DNA of 54,690 nt from a bacterium (GTDB lineage: Bacteria; Bacillota; Clostridia; Lachnospirales; Lachnospiraceae): positions 1 to 54,690 of the forward strand of contig SFRL01000020.1 of the NCBI GenBank assembly GCA_004562765.1, given 5' to 3'. The notes under the pieces were generated by a model. The model saw only the letters and a program-made list of their open reading frames with translations. It ran no database searches and was not told the DNA's origin. Positions 23,015 through 31,128 of this stretch are shown piece by piece. Every line of letters begins with the position of its first letter. Positions within the stretch are counted from its first letter, which is position 1. The translations under genes were made by a program, and so were the position numbers.

Positions 23015-24055
23015 ATGAATAATCCGTTCACATTATCTTTCGGAAAGAGGCCGTTACAGTTTATCTCACGCATCACACAGACGAATGAGATCGTGGAAAA
23101 TTTCAGGGCAGATACGCCGTCAAATCAAATCTATATGATAACAGGTGTCAGAGGTTCCGGTAAAACAGTACTGATGACTACGATTGCAAATATGTTGCGG
23201 GAGGACGAGGGTTGGATCGTGCTGGAATTAAATCCGGAACGCGACTTGTTGCAAAGTCTGGCGGCAAAGCTGTATAGCATGCCACAGATGCATCCCCTGT
23301 TTATAAAGTCAAAACTGGATATTTCAGCATTGGGTATCGGTGTGTCTATTGAGGATTCCGTTCCGGTGACGGATATAGAAAGTGCGCTGGAGCTTATGCT
23401 GGATGAATTGAAAAAAGCAAACATCAGACTGCTTATTACCGTTGATGAGGTTACAAACAGTACGTACATCAAGGTGTTTGCAAGTGCATTTCAGATCTTT
23501 TTGCGTCGGGACTACCCGGTGTTTTTGCTGATGACAGGGCTTTATGAAAATCTTTATGATCTGCAAAATGACAAGGCACTTACGTTTTTGTACCGTGCGC
23601 CTAAAATGATGATGGAACCATTGAATATCACTGCTGTGAAAAAGCAATACATGGATATTTTTTCATTGGATGCAGAGCAGGCGGAGCGGATGGCATTGCT
23701 GACCAAAGGATATCCATTCGCTTTTCAGGTACTCGGATATCTTTATTGGGAACAGCGTGACCGAAGATCGATCGAAGACATTTTGCCGGAATACGATCAA
23801 TATCTGGAGGAGTACGTATACAGTAAGATCTGGTCAGAAATGTCTGAACTGGATAAAAAAATTGTCTATGAAATGGCGGTGAGCGGTGAGACAAAAATAA
23901 AAAATATCAGAGAGCGTCTGGAAATGAAATCAGAGCTGTTTTCCGTTTATCGTGACCGGTTGAAACGCAAAGGTGTCGTATATAGTGCGCAATACGGATA
24001 TTTGACGCTGGCACTGCCGCGGTTTGATGAATTTGTCAAAGCATATTATATTTAG
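23015..24055 (+). CDS. AAA+ ATPase with C-terminal winged helix, paralog 2
   Basis: This 346-residue ATPase is a paralog of 10057-11100. Walker A is GVRGSGKT (44-51); Walker B is LLITVDEV with D144 and E145. The sensor region LFLLMTGLYENLY matches IYLLAAGLYEDIE in paralog 1. The C-terminus (KIVYEMAVSGETKIKNI, KRKGVVYSAQYGYLTLALP) is a predicted winged helix. Identity between the two looks about one third. A perfect GGAGG site precedes the ATG. As with paralog 1 the gene stands alone, has a phased repeat array in its promoter and is followed by a terminator. It is probably a self-contained module. Function unknown. Confidence 0.72.
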   Translation: MNNPFTLSFGKRPLQFISRITQTNEIVENFRADTPSNQIYMITGVRGSGKTVLMTTIANMLREDEGWIVLELNPERDLLQSLAAKLYSMPQMHPLFIKSKLDISALGIGVSIEDSVPVTDIESALELMLDELKKANIRLLITVDEVTNSTYIKVFASAFQIFLRRDYPVFLLMTGLYENLYDLQNDKALTFLYRAPKMMMEPLNITAVKKQYMDIFSLDAEQAERMALLTKGYPFAFQVLGYLYWEQRDRRSIEDILPEYDQYLEEYVYSKIWSEMSELDKKIVYEMAVSGETKIKNIRERLEMKSELFSVYRDRLKRKGVVYSAQYGYLTLALPRFDEFVKAYYI

Positions 24056-24112
24056 GTATTCATCGTTTAAAGGGGATGATCCGACCGATGAGTACGACGA
24101 AGACAAGACAGG

Positions 24113-24139
24113 AAAAGGACGCGTTTTCGCGTCCTTTTT
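24113..24139 (+). terminator. intrinsic terminator after AAA ATPase paralog 2
   Basis: AAAAGGACGCG (24113-24123), TTTT loop, CGCGTCCTTTTT (24128-24139): an 11-base-pair stem with flanking A and T runs. It can also stop the convergent degV transcript. Confidence 0.88.
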
Positions 24140-24156
24140 GCGTGCATGATATAAGA

Positions 24157-25026
24157 TTATCTTCCGTTTCCCCAATGGATGAGCGCGAACATATCGGGGC
24201 CGGTGTGGGCTCCAATGATCGGGCTGAGCATCGTGATGCGGACGGTCAGCTCGGGGTGTTTTTCAAGCAGCATGTCGCGCAGCTTCTCCGCCTCGGGAAT
24301 ACAGTCAGAGCAGCAGATGTACGCTGTTGTCCCAAGCTTTGGATCATAGCTGGCATCAAAGCGCTCGATCAGGTTTTTGACTGCCAGCTTGTTTCCGCGC
24401 TTTTTATCGATGGTGTCCAGTTTTCCTTCGTGGTTGACGGTAAGGATCGGCTTGATGTTGAGCGCTGTGCCGACGATCGCTGTCGTGGCGCTCACTCTGC
24501 CTCCGCGCATGAGATACATGAGATCTTCCACCTTGAACCAGTACAGGATATTTCGTGAATGGGCGCGCAACCAGTCGGCGTTTTCGCTGACGGACATGCC
24601 TTTTTTGCGGTTTTCGGCAGCAGCCTCTGCCAGAAGTCCCATGCCCCCGGTCGCTCCGTAACTGTCTACCACCTCAATGCAGACATTGTCATATTCCTCG
24701 CTCAGAAGCTGCACTGCCATGCGCGCAGATGAGTAGGTGTCGGACAGGCCACTGGAGAGCGCGAGATAGAGGATCGGAATGCCCTCGCGGACTGCCGGCT
24801 CAAAGATCTCCACGTAGTTGTTCGGGGTGATCTGGCTTGTCTTTGTAGGGACTTTGCGGCGTAGTTTTTCGTAATAATTGTGCATCGCTTCATCACTCTC
24901 GGGCTCGGTGCAGTTGAAGGCTTCCTCGCCGAGCATGTATACCATCGGTACATAACGGATGTCATTTTCTCTTGCAAATTCCATATCGATATCGATCGAC
25001 ACATCTGCATAAATGTAATAATTCAT
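24157..25026 (-). CDS. DegV family protein, copy 2
   Basis: This is a 289-residue DegV-family fatty-acid-binding protein. Landmarks: N-terminal YYIYADVSIDID, TKTSQITPNNY, SSGLSDTYSSARM, MYLMRGGRVSATTA and IIGAHTGPDMFALIHWGN at the end. ATG 25026 has AAAAGGAG about 9 bases upstream; the frame extends further upstream to 25224 but runs into the structured intergenic region. It shares the fold and motifs of copy 1 but is clearly diverged, so the two may carry different fatty acids. Confidence 0.92.
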   Translation of the reverse strand: MNYYIYADVSIDIDMEFARENDIRYVPMVYMLGEEAFNCTEPESDEAMHNYYEKLRRKVPTKTSQITPNNYVEIFEPAVREGIPILYLALSSGLSDTYSSARMAVQLLSEEYDNVCIEVVDSYGATGGMGLLAEAAAENRKKGMSVSENADWLRAHSRNILYWFKVEDLMYLMRGGRVSATTAIVGTALNIKPILTVNHEGKLDTIDKKRGNKLAVKNLIERFDASYDPKLGTTAYICCSDCIPEAEKLRDMLLEKHPELTVRITMLSPIIGAHTGPDMFALIHWGNGR

Positions 25027-25138
25027 AACAATCTCCTTTTGAGTTAGATTTCTCAAACGTAGCATAACATATTCGTGTGGTTTTGACAAATCTTTCTCAT
25101 GCTGTGTCGAATCATTGATGCTGGCGTATATGTGTATG

Positions 25139-25330
25139 CATATGAGCCCTTTCTCTGCGTGCAGTATACAACAGTCTGTTATGCTTGCCGGGTAAATCAC
25201 GCGAGTGGCACAGAGCCCAAGCAAAAGCTGCTTGGCTCTGCTGCCTGATCACCGACTGATCCATGTTTTCTCCGCGTGTACCCGTCACATAAACACTGTT
25301 TCATACTGCCACGCAGAGAGAGGGCTCATA
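25139..25330 (+). repeat. structured intergenic element, unit 1
   Basis: The unit is closed by a near-perfect inverted repeat: TATGAGCCCTTTCTCTGCGT at 25141 pairs with ACGCAGAGAGAGGGCTCATA at 25310-25329. The stem continues inward with AACAGT/ACTGTT and CGGGTA/TACCCG pairings. An inner hairpin, CAGAGCCCAAGCA with TGCTTGGCTCTG (25211-25240), sits at the centre. A diverged second copy lies in opposite orientation at 25440-25656. No protein is encoded. It could be a small mobile repeat (MITE-like) or a structured RNA; I do not recognise the family. Confidence 0.65.
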
Positions 25331-25439
25331 ATCTACGCATTCTATCATTGCACAAACTGTTAACATCACAATAATGTATTTGACATATTCGTCCGAAACA
25401 CAGCAAATGAGTGATAGTAGAACGAGCGTCAGGCGCACC

Positions 25440-25656
25440 GGCAGAGAATTTGACAGATCGTTTGTGCGTTCGGGTACGCGCGGAGAAAGAAATCCGCTAT
25501 TCATAAACAAGGCAACAGAGAAAAGCCGATTTTGCTTTTACTCTGTGCCAATCGCGCGAATTTACCGAACAGCACAACCGATTGGCAAAACTCTACCGGT
25601 GTGCGGCGCGGGTGTGAAGAGTAATCACATCAGATGTGAGAGCAAGGGCGCATATG
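25440..25656 (-). repeat. structured intergenic element, unit 2 (inverted, diverged copy)
   Basis: Read on the minus strand this stretch follows unit 1 block by block: CATATGCGCCCT at the start, GGTAAAT-x-CGCGCGA, GGCACAGAG (25549-25541), GCAAAA (25535-25530), CTGTTGCCT, and TTCTCCGCGCGTACCCG (25487-25471). The distance from GGCACAGAG to GTACCCG is 79 bases, against 78 in unit 1. The central hairpin is kept with changed but paired bases, which points to selection on structure. Confidence 0.65.
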
Positions 25657-25661
25657 TATCG

Positions 25662-25690
25662 TAGACTTTTTTTGAAAAATGGAGTATACT
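25662..25690 (+). promoter_or_regulatory. promoter of the rsmH-like/antiporter/larE operon
   Basis: TAGACT (25662-25667), 17 bases, TATACT (25685-25690), six bases beyond structured unit 2. The -35 box is weak. Confidence 0.5.
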
Positions 25691-25751
25691 AATAAACGAT
25701 TTTGAACAACAGTGTAAGAACGCCCGTGGCGTAATAAACAGGCAGGTAACG

Positions 25752-26792
25752 ATGGAACAACAGCATAAGAGGCGTGTGCGTTATTCGGGCACGCATCCGA
25801 AACGTTTTGAAGAAAAATATAAAGAACATGACCCGGTGAAATATGCGGATACGGTGGCAAAGGTCATCAGTAAGGGCAGCACTCCGGCGGGCATGCATAT
25901 CTCTATTATGGTAAAGGAAATATTAGAGGTATTGAAGATCAGACCCGGTGAGCGGGGACTGGACGCAACACTCGGCTACGGTGGTCACAGCAGAAAAATG
26001 CTGGAGCAGTTGGAGGGAGCGGGGCATCTCTATGCTCTGGACGTGGATCCCATCGAGATCAAAAAGACAACAGAGCGTCTGCGTCAGGCGGGATATGGAG
26101 AAGATATTCTGACGGTCATACAGACAAACTTTGCGAATCTCGCCGAGGTTGGAAGTGCGCATGGACCGTTTGATTTTTTGCTTGCGGATCTGGGCGTATC
26201 CTCCATGCAGATCGATAATCCGGCGCGGGGTTTTTCTTATAAGCTGGAGGGACCGCTGGATCTGCGACTGGATCCGGAGCATGGCGTATCTGCCGCAGAG
26301 CGCCTGCGGGAGCTGACCGCAGATGAGTTTGAGGGCATGCTGGCAGAGAATTCCGATGAGCCCTATGCGGCGCAGATCGCGGCTGAGGTGTACAAACGGC
26401 TGCGAAGAGGAGAAAAGATTGAAACGACCACGGCACTGGCACAGGCAGTGGAGACGGCGCTGGCGTTTTTGCCCGATACAAAGGAGAAAAAGGATCTGGT
26501 CAAGAAGACGAACCAGCGTGTATTTCAGGCGCTCCGGATCGATGTGAACAGCGAGTTTGAGGTGCTGGAGGCATTTTTGGATGCGTTGCCGGATGTGATG
26601 GCACCCGGCGGGCGTGTGGCGATCCTTACGTTTCATTCCGGAGAGGACCGGCTGGTAAAAAAGGCATTCAAGAGGTATTATAAAGACGGTATTTTCTCGG
26701 AAATCTCGCAGGATGTGATCCGTCCGACCGCAGAGGAATGCCGTGCCAACGGGCGGGCACGCTCCACAAAGCTGCGCTGGGCGGTGAAATAG
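25752..26792 (+). CDS. RsmH-like S-adenosylmethionine methyltransferase
   Basis: This 346-residue protein resembles RsmH (MraW), the 16S rRNA cytosine-1402 N4 methyltransferase. Matching segments are DATLGYGGHSRKML (SAM-binding loop), LYALDVDPIE, FDFLLADLGVSSMQIDNPARGFS, NQRVFQALRIDVNSE and RVAILTFHSGEDRLVK. The first 40 residues (basic, HPKRFEEKYKEHDP) are an extension not normal for RsmH. It is outside any cell-division cluster and leads an antiporter operon, so it is probably a second paralog. Whether it still modifies the ribosome is open. Confidence 0.8.
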   Translation: MEQQHKRRVRYSGTHPKRFEEKYKEHDPVKYADTVAKVISKGSTPAGMHISIMVKEILEVLKIRPGERGLDATLGYGGHSRKMLEQLEGAGHLYALDVDPIEIKKTTERLRQAGYGEDILTVIQTNFANLAEVGSAHGPFDFLLADLGVSSMQIDNPARGFSYKLEGPLDLRLDPEHGVSAAERLRELTADEFEGMLAENSDEPYAAQIAAEVYKRLRRGEKIETTTALAQAVETALAFLPDTKEKKDLVKKTNQRVFQALRIDVNSEFEVLEAFLDALPDVMAPGGRVAILTFHSGEDRLVKKAFKRYYKDGIFSEISQDVIRPTAEECRANGRARSTKLRWAVK

Positions 26793-26814
26793 GGATGGAA
26801 AAGGAGGAACACAA

Positions 26815-27273
26815 ATGTATTTTGTTTTTCTGATCATCTGGATCATTTTCAATGAAAAATTTAATTTGGAAATACTGCTGTTTGGGCTGATGATCTCGGC
26901 GGCAGTATTTGCTTTTGTATGCAGATTTATGGATTACAGTGTCAAAAAGGAGCTTCATTTTTATAAAAAGCTGCCCGGTATGATGCGTTATGTGTTTGTG
27001 CTCGTAAAGGAGATCCTGGTGGCAAACTTAAACGTATGTCATCTGATCCTGTCCGAGGAAGAGGAGATCGATCCGGCGCTGGTTCAGTTTCAGGCGGATA
27101 TGGAAACACCGGCCGGGAGAGCATTTTATGCCAACGCGATCACACTCACGCCGGGAACCATCACGGTCTCGCTGGAGGGTGACACGTATGTGGTGCATTG
27201 TCTGGATGAGAGCATGGCAGCAGGTCTGGCAGACGCAAAGCTGGAGCAGATGCTGCATGAACTGGAGGGATAA
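26815..27273 (+). CDS. mnhE: Na+/H+ antiporter subunit E (MnhE/MrpE)
   Basis: This 152-residue protein has two N-terminal membrane helices (FLIIWIIFNEKFNLEILLFGL is the family start) and a soluble C-terminal domain with NAITLTPGTITV and YVVHCLDE, both hallmarks of MrpE. It is a structural subunit of a multi-subunit cation/proton antiporter in the cytoplasmic membrane. AAAGGAGG precedes the ATG. It lies 22 bases after the rsmH-like gene and 3 bases before the next. Confidence 0.9.
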   Translation: MYFVFLIIWIIFNEKFNLEILLFGLMISAAVFAFVCRFMDYSVKKELHFYKKLPGMMRYVFVLVKEILVANLNVCHLILSEEEEIDPALVQFQADMETPAGRAFYANAITLTPGTITVSLEGDTYVVHCLDESMAAGLADAKLEQMLHELEG

Positions 27274-27276
27274 GAT

Positions 27277-27621
27277 ATGGGAAAAGGAATTCCTGCGTTA
27301 GAGCAGGCATATGAAGTAATGTTTATAGCCGCGCTGGTCATTCTGGCAGTGTTTCTGATGCTCAGTCTTGTCCGTGCGATCATTGGCCCGCGGGTGGCAG
27401 ACCGCATTGTTGCGATCAATATGATGGGTACGCTGACTCTGGCGATCATAGCGATCCTGGCGGTCATGAAGCAGGAGGGATATCTGGTTGATATCTGCCT
27501 GATCTATGCCATGACAAGCTTTCTTGCCGTGATCGTACTCTGCAAGGTATATATGGGAGTGTACCGTCAGCGCAAGGAAGGAAAAGAGATGGAGGAGGAG
27601 TCGGAAGATGGCGGTTATTGA
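27277..27621 (+). CDS. mnhF: antiporter subunit F (MnhF/MrpF)
   Basis: This 114-residue, three-helix membrane protein carries RAIIGPRVADRIVAINMMGT, the MrpF signature, and a charged C-terminal tail (YRQRKEGKEMEEESEDG). MrpF is a small subunit of the antiporter complex. It overlaps the next gene by 14 bases. Confidence 0.9.
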   Translation: MGKGIPALEQAYEVMFIAALVILAVFLMLSLVRAIIGPRVADRIVAINMMGTLTLAIIAILAVMKQEGYLVDICLIYAMTSFLAVIVLCKVYMGVYRQRKEGKEMEEESEDGGY

Positions 27622-28003
27622 GTGGATTCAGTTTCTGGCAGGAGGTCTCCTGCTTTTGATCGGTCTGTTGATCTTTTTGATCGAGATGATCGGTGTGTTC
27701 CGGTTTAAATACGTGCTGAACCGTATGCATGCGGCGGCGATGGGGGATACGCTCGGTATCGGCTGCTGTCTGCTGGGACTGATCGTGATGAAGGGCTTTA
27801 GCTTTACATCATTAAAGCTGCTGCTCGTCATTATCTTTCTGTGGTTTTCTTCGCCGGTCTCTTCCCATTTGATCGCAAGACTGGAGGTTGCCACAGACGA
27901 GGAGCGGGAAAAGCATTACAAACAGCTCGTGGAAGATGAAAACGGCGGGATGACTGTGAGCGTTCTGCGGGAGAAGGAGGAGAAGGATGGAACTGTTTTT
28001 TGA
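27608..28003 (+). CDS. mnhG: antiporter subunit G (MnhG/MrpG)
   Basis: This 131-residue protein has three membrane helices and the MrpG segment IGVFRFKYVLNRMHAAAMGDTLG. The hydrophilic C-terminus of about 40 residues is charged. It overlaps both neighbours, showing tight translational coupling. Confidence 0.9.
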   Translation: MAVIEWIQFLAGGLLLLIGLLIFLIEMIGVFRFKYVLNRMHAAAMGDTLGIGCCLLGLIVMKGFSFTSLKLLLVIIFLWFSSPVSSHLIARLEVATDEEREKHYKQLVEDENGGMTVSVLREKEEKDGTVF

Positions 28004-28262
28004 CCTGTTGCTCATTTTTTTGCTGGTCTGTGCGGTTGCAGTCAGCTTATCAAAAAATCTGTTGAATTCCATTATCGTGTATATGTCCTTCTCGCTGATC
28101 ATGTCGGTGATCTGGATCCTTCTGGAGTCTCCGGATCTGGCGATCACGGAGGCGGCAGTCGGTGCGGGTGTGACTTCCATCCTGTTCATCATCACGCTGA
28201 AAAAGATCCATGAGATCGTCAAGGATAATGAAAAGGACAAACAGGAGGAGCACCATGAGTAA
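27987..28262 (+). CDS. DUF4040/MbhD-type antiporter subunit
   Basis: This 91-residue membrane protein contains NSIIVYMSFSLIMSVIW and LESPDLAITEAAVGAGVTSILF, the DUF4040 (MbhD) signature that corresponds to the C-terminal helices of MrpA in fused forms. Its presence as a separate gene marks the complex as Mbh/Mrp-hybrid type rather than classical Mrp. It ends with a short HEE-rich tail and overlaps the next gene by 8 bases. Confidence 0.85.
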   Translation: MELFFDLLLIFLLVCAVAVSLSKNLLNSIIVYMSFSLIMSVIWILLESPDLAITEAAVGAGVTSILFIITLKKIHEIVKDNEKDKQEEHHE

Positions 28263-29217
28263 ACGTGTACCGCAGGAAGTTTATGAGAAAACGCGTTCCT
28301 ATAAATTCAAGCAGTGGCTCGCGGGCACAAAGGACCCGTTTCTGGATACTGTGGAGATGAAGCCGCAGAAGGAGTTTCATGAATCCGAAAAACTGATCCA
28401 TGAGCATGAACTGCAGCATCAGAGTATTATTGAGAAGGCGTATGATCTGGAGCACAATGCACAGATCCGTCTGTTTCAGAAAATATATAATATTTTTTCC
28501 GTGATCTTTTGTCTGTGCCTTGTCTATATCCTTCTGGTGGGAGTCTCCTATCTGCCGAAGTACGGGCATGAGGAAAATCCGGTCAACAATGAGGTGTCTG
28601 CGCGTTATATCGAGCAGGGTCTTCAGGAGACCGGCGCGGTCAATATCGTGACCGGAATGATCCTGGACTATCGTGCGTTTGATACGCTTGGGGAGTCTCA
28701 TGTGCTGTTTCTGGCCACCTGTACCGTGTTGATCCTGCTTCGAAAAGACAAGAAAAAATATCAGGAGACGGCAGAGCATAATGACCGTATCTATGAGCCG
28801 AAAAATGATGTGATCCTTCAGACGGTGGCGCGTGTACTTGTGCCGTTTATCGAGATCTTCGGAATCTATGTGATCCTCGGCGGACATCTGGGACCCGGCG
28901 GAGGTTTTTCCGGCGGTGCCATCTGTGGTGCGGGCCTGATCCTGTATCTGAACGCATTCGGATTTGCAAAGACGGAGAAGTTTTTCACCGGAAAAACCTA
29001 TAAATGCATGTGCTTCGGGGCATTGGCGTGCTATTCGCTGGCAAAGACGTACTCCTTTTTTACGGGTGCAAATCATATTGAGAGCGTGATACCGCTGGGA
29101 ACACCCGGCGCGATCCTCAGCAGTGGTCTGATCCTGCTTCTGGACATCTGTGTCGGTTTTGTGGTGGCAGGAACAATGTACACCTTCTATGTCATGTTCC
29201 GAAAAGGAGGTTACTAA
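28255..29217 (+). CDS. fused MbhE/MnhB-type antiporter subunit
   Basis: This 320-residue protein combines a long soluble N-terminus (about 1-80, HEHELQHQSIIEKAYDLEH), a MbhE-like helix and loop with NIVTGMILDYRAFDTLGE (a strong family motif) and, from about 190, a MnhB domain (LVPFIEIFGIYVILGGHLGPGGGFSGGA). The fusion of MbhE with MnhB fits hybrid Mrp/Mbh operons. ATG 28255 is chosen from AGGAGGAGCACC just upstream. The large N-terminal soluble extension is unusual and may contact a cytoplasmic partner. Confidence 0.8.
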   Translation: MSKRVPQEVYEKTRSYKFKQWLAGTKDPFLDTVEMKPQKEFHESEKLIHEHELQHQSIIEKAYDLEHNAQIRLFQKIYNIFSVIFCLCLVYILLVGVSYLPKYGHEENPVNNEVSARYIEQGLQETGAVNIVTGMILDYRAFDTLGESHVLFLATCTVLILLRKDKKKYQETAEHNDRIYEPKNDVILQTVARVLVPFIEIFGIYVILGGHLGPGGGFSGGAICGAGLILYLNAFGFAKTEKFFTGKTYKCMCFGALACYSLAKTYSFFTGANHIESVIPLGTPGAILSSGLILLLDICVGFVVAGTMYTFYVMFRKGGY

Positions 29218-29218
29218 A

Positions 29219-29596
29219 ATGGATTTCGGGAATTTGTTTGCAAATTATCAGGAAGCGATTGCGATGATCTTATTTGCACTCGGCTTTTCAAATTTGTTAT
29301 TGCAGAAAAATATGATCAAAAAGATCATCGGTTTTAATATCATGGATTCGTCTGTGTACCTGTTTCTGGCATTGAAGGGCTATATCAAGGGGCACAAGGC
29401 GGCGATCGTGGTGGACGGTGTCCAGAGCGTAAATGCATATATTAATCCGATCCCCAGTGGTCTGGTGCTGACCGGAATCGTGGTGTCCGTGTCAGTCACC
29501 GCGCTGATGCTGTCGCTGACGATCCGTCTTTACCGCAGATATCATACACTTGATATCGACAAGATCACAATGGAAGTGAAAAAGGGGGGATTTTAA
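29219..29596 (+). CDS. mnhC: antiporter subunit C (MnhC, NuoK-like)
   Basis: This 125-residue protein has three helices of the NuoK/MnhC type (FALGFSNLLLQKNMIKKIIGFNIMDSSVYLFL, then NPIPSGLVLTGIVVSVSVTALML). The conserved PIPQALVLTAIVI-like stretch is easily seen as NPIPSGLVLTGIVV. AAAAGGAGG lies inside the end of the preceding gene. Confidence 0.88.
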   Translation: MDFGNLFANYQEAIAMILFALGFSNLLLQKNMIKKIIGFNIMDSSVYLFLALKGYIKGHKAAIVVDGVQSVNAYINPIPSGLVLTGIVVSVSVTALMLSLTIRLYRRYHTLDIDKITMEVKKGGF

Positions 29597-31114
29597 ATGA
29601 ACCATGCTTTTGTGCATAATTTTCCTCTTTTTTGCATTATTTTAACGCTGTTTTCCGGACCTTGTTCCATGATCCTGTCAGCGAAAAAGGCGAGGATCCT
29701 GAACCTGTGCGTGATCACGGCAGTGGGTATCATGTCACTGTTTGTGCTGATCGAGGTCTGTATGAGCGGCGGTTCGTATGTATATACGATGGGACATTTT
29801 CCGGCACCATGGGGCAATGAGATCCGCGTCGGTCCTCTGGAAGCATTCATGGCGCTGTTTTTCTGCATCGTGATGCTTTTGTCTATGGTGGGCGGCGCGG
29901 AAGAGCGAAAATCTGAGATCGAGGGAAGCAAGGAAAATCTGTATTATGTAATGGTAAATCTGCTGCTCAGCTCGCTGATCGCCCTGATCTACACCAATGA
30001 CCTCTTTACGGCATACGTGTTCGTGGAGATCAACACGATCTCTGCCTGCGGAATGATCATGATCAAGCAGAGTGGACATACACTGGAGGCTGCAACGCGG
30101 TATATGATCATGAGCCTGCTGGGTTCGGGTATGTTGCTGCTGGGAATCTGTTTCCTATACGGATTGACGGGACATCTCCTGATGAGCAATATCAAGGAGG
30201 AGGTAGCAGCGATCGCGGCAGCGGGAACCTACCATGCACCGCTTATGGTAGCAGTGGGCCTCATGTGTGTCGGACTGGCGATCAAGAGTGCGCTGTTTCC
30301 GTTTCACTCCTGGCTGCCTGATGCTTACGGATATTCGACGGTATCCTCGGCGGCAATCCTGTCCTCACTTGTGTCAAAGGGATATATTTTTCTGCTGATC
30401 AAGATCTTTTACCGTGTGATCGGATTTGACATCATCTGTAACAGCAAGATCATCAACGTCTTTTTTGTGTTTGGAATCGCAGGCATGATGTTCGGTTCGA
30501 TCAGTGCCGCGAAGGAGCTGAACATCCGACGGATGATCGCATTTTCTTCCGTGGCGCAGATCGGTTATATCTACATGGGTTTTGGTCTGGGGACAAATTT
30601 AGGTGTGCTGGCAAGCATTTACCACATCCTGTCCCACGCGGCGACAAAATCACTGCTGTTTGTGTCTGCATCGGGACTTTCGGAGTGTTCCGGTGACAAT
30701 AGGGAGCTGACAAGGCTCACGGGAGCCGGTTACCGCAATCCGTTGGCAGGTACAGCCTTTACGGTAGGTGCGCTGTCCATGATCGGATTTCCGTTGTTTT
30801 CCGGATTTATCTCAAAGATCCTGTTTGCGCAGGCAGCGGTGAATCAGTCCGGCAAAATGCTGCCGACACTGATCGCGCTGGCTCTCAGTACGATTTTGAA
30901 TGTGATCTATTTTATGCGTGCGGTATTGATCATTTACACGCCGAGAAAAGAGCCTGTGTCAGCAGATGAAAGCGGCTATCAGCGGATACGGATGAGCAGG
31001 CATCCGGAAAAGGCCGTCACATTTGTCTGCTTTATGCTGTTGAATCTGGTGCTTGGTCTCATATCGCAGCCGATCGTAGAGCTGTGTTCACGGGGACTCG
31101 GAATGTTTGGCTAG
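29597..31114 (+). CDS. proton-conducting antiporter subunit 1 (MnhD/NuoN-like)
   Basis: This 505-residue membrane protein has about 14 helices and the Proton_antipo_M core. It includes YVFVEINTISACGMI with the conserved Glu of transmembrane helix 5, and IKSALFPFHSWLPDAY with the conserved Lys of helix 7. It is the first of four related ion-translocating subunits in a row. It starts directly at the stop of the C subunit (stop and start adjacent). Confidence 0.85.
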   Translation: MNHAFVHNFPLFCIILTLFSGPCSMILSAKKARILNLCVITAVGIMSLFVLIEVCMSGGSYVYTMGHFPAPWGNEIRVGPLEAFMALFFCIVMLLSMVGGAEERKSEIEGSKENLYYVMVNLLLSSLIALIYTNDLFTAYVFVEINTISACGMIMIKQSGHTLEAATRYMIMSLLGSGMLLLGICFLYGLTGHLLMSNIKEEVAAIAAAGTYHAPLMVAVGLMCVGLAIKSALFPFHSWLPDAYGYSTVSSAAILSSLVSKGYIFLLIKIFYRVIGFDIICNSKIINVFFVFGIAGMMFGSISAAKELNIRRMIAFSSVAQIGYIYMGFGLGTNLGVLASIYHILSHAATKSLLFVSASGLSECSGDNRELTRLTGAGYRNPLAGTAFTVGALSMIGFPLFSGFISKILFAQAAVNQSGKMLPTLIALALSTILNVIYFMRAVLIIYTPRKEPVSADESGYQRIRMSRHPEKAVTFVCFMLLNLVLGLISQPIVELCSRGLGMFG

Positions 31115-31128
31115 GAGGGAAATAGAAA

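Larger units (their letters stand above)
25027..25751. other. 725-base gene-free region
   Basis: Besides the two structured units and one promoter, no protein gene is seen here. Open frames that cross it have no ribosome binding site and run through the inverted repeats. Additional inverted motifs (CCAATCG/CGATTGG at 25548-25584) lie inside unit 2. Confidence 0.7.

Noticed and set aside
25374..25664. 96-residue plus-strand open frame in the gene-free region
   Set aside because: It runs through both arms of structured unit 2, has no ribosome binding site, and the product resembles no protein; the RNA/DNA structure explains the sequence better.
25923..26852. 309-residue minus-strand open frame
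   Set aside because: Antisense to the rsmH-like gene, no recognisable domain and no ribosome binding site.
28219..29076. 285-residue minus-strand open frame
   Set aside because: Antisense to the fused MbhE/MnhB gene; shadow.
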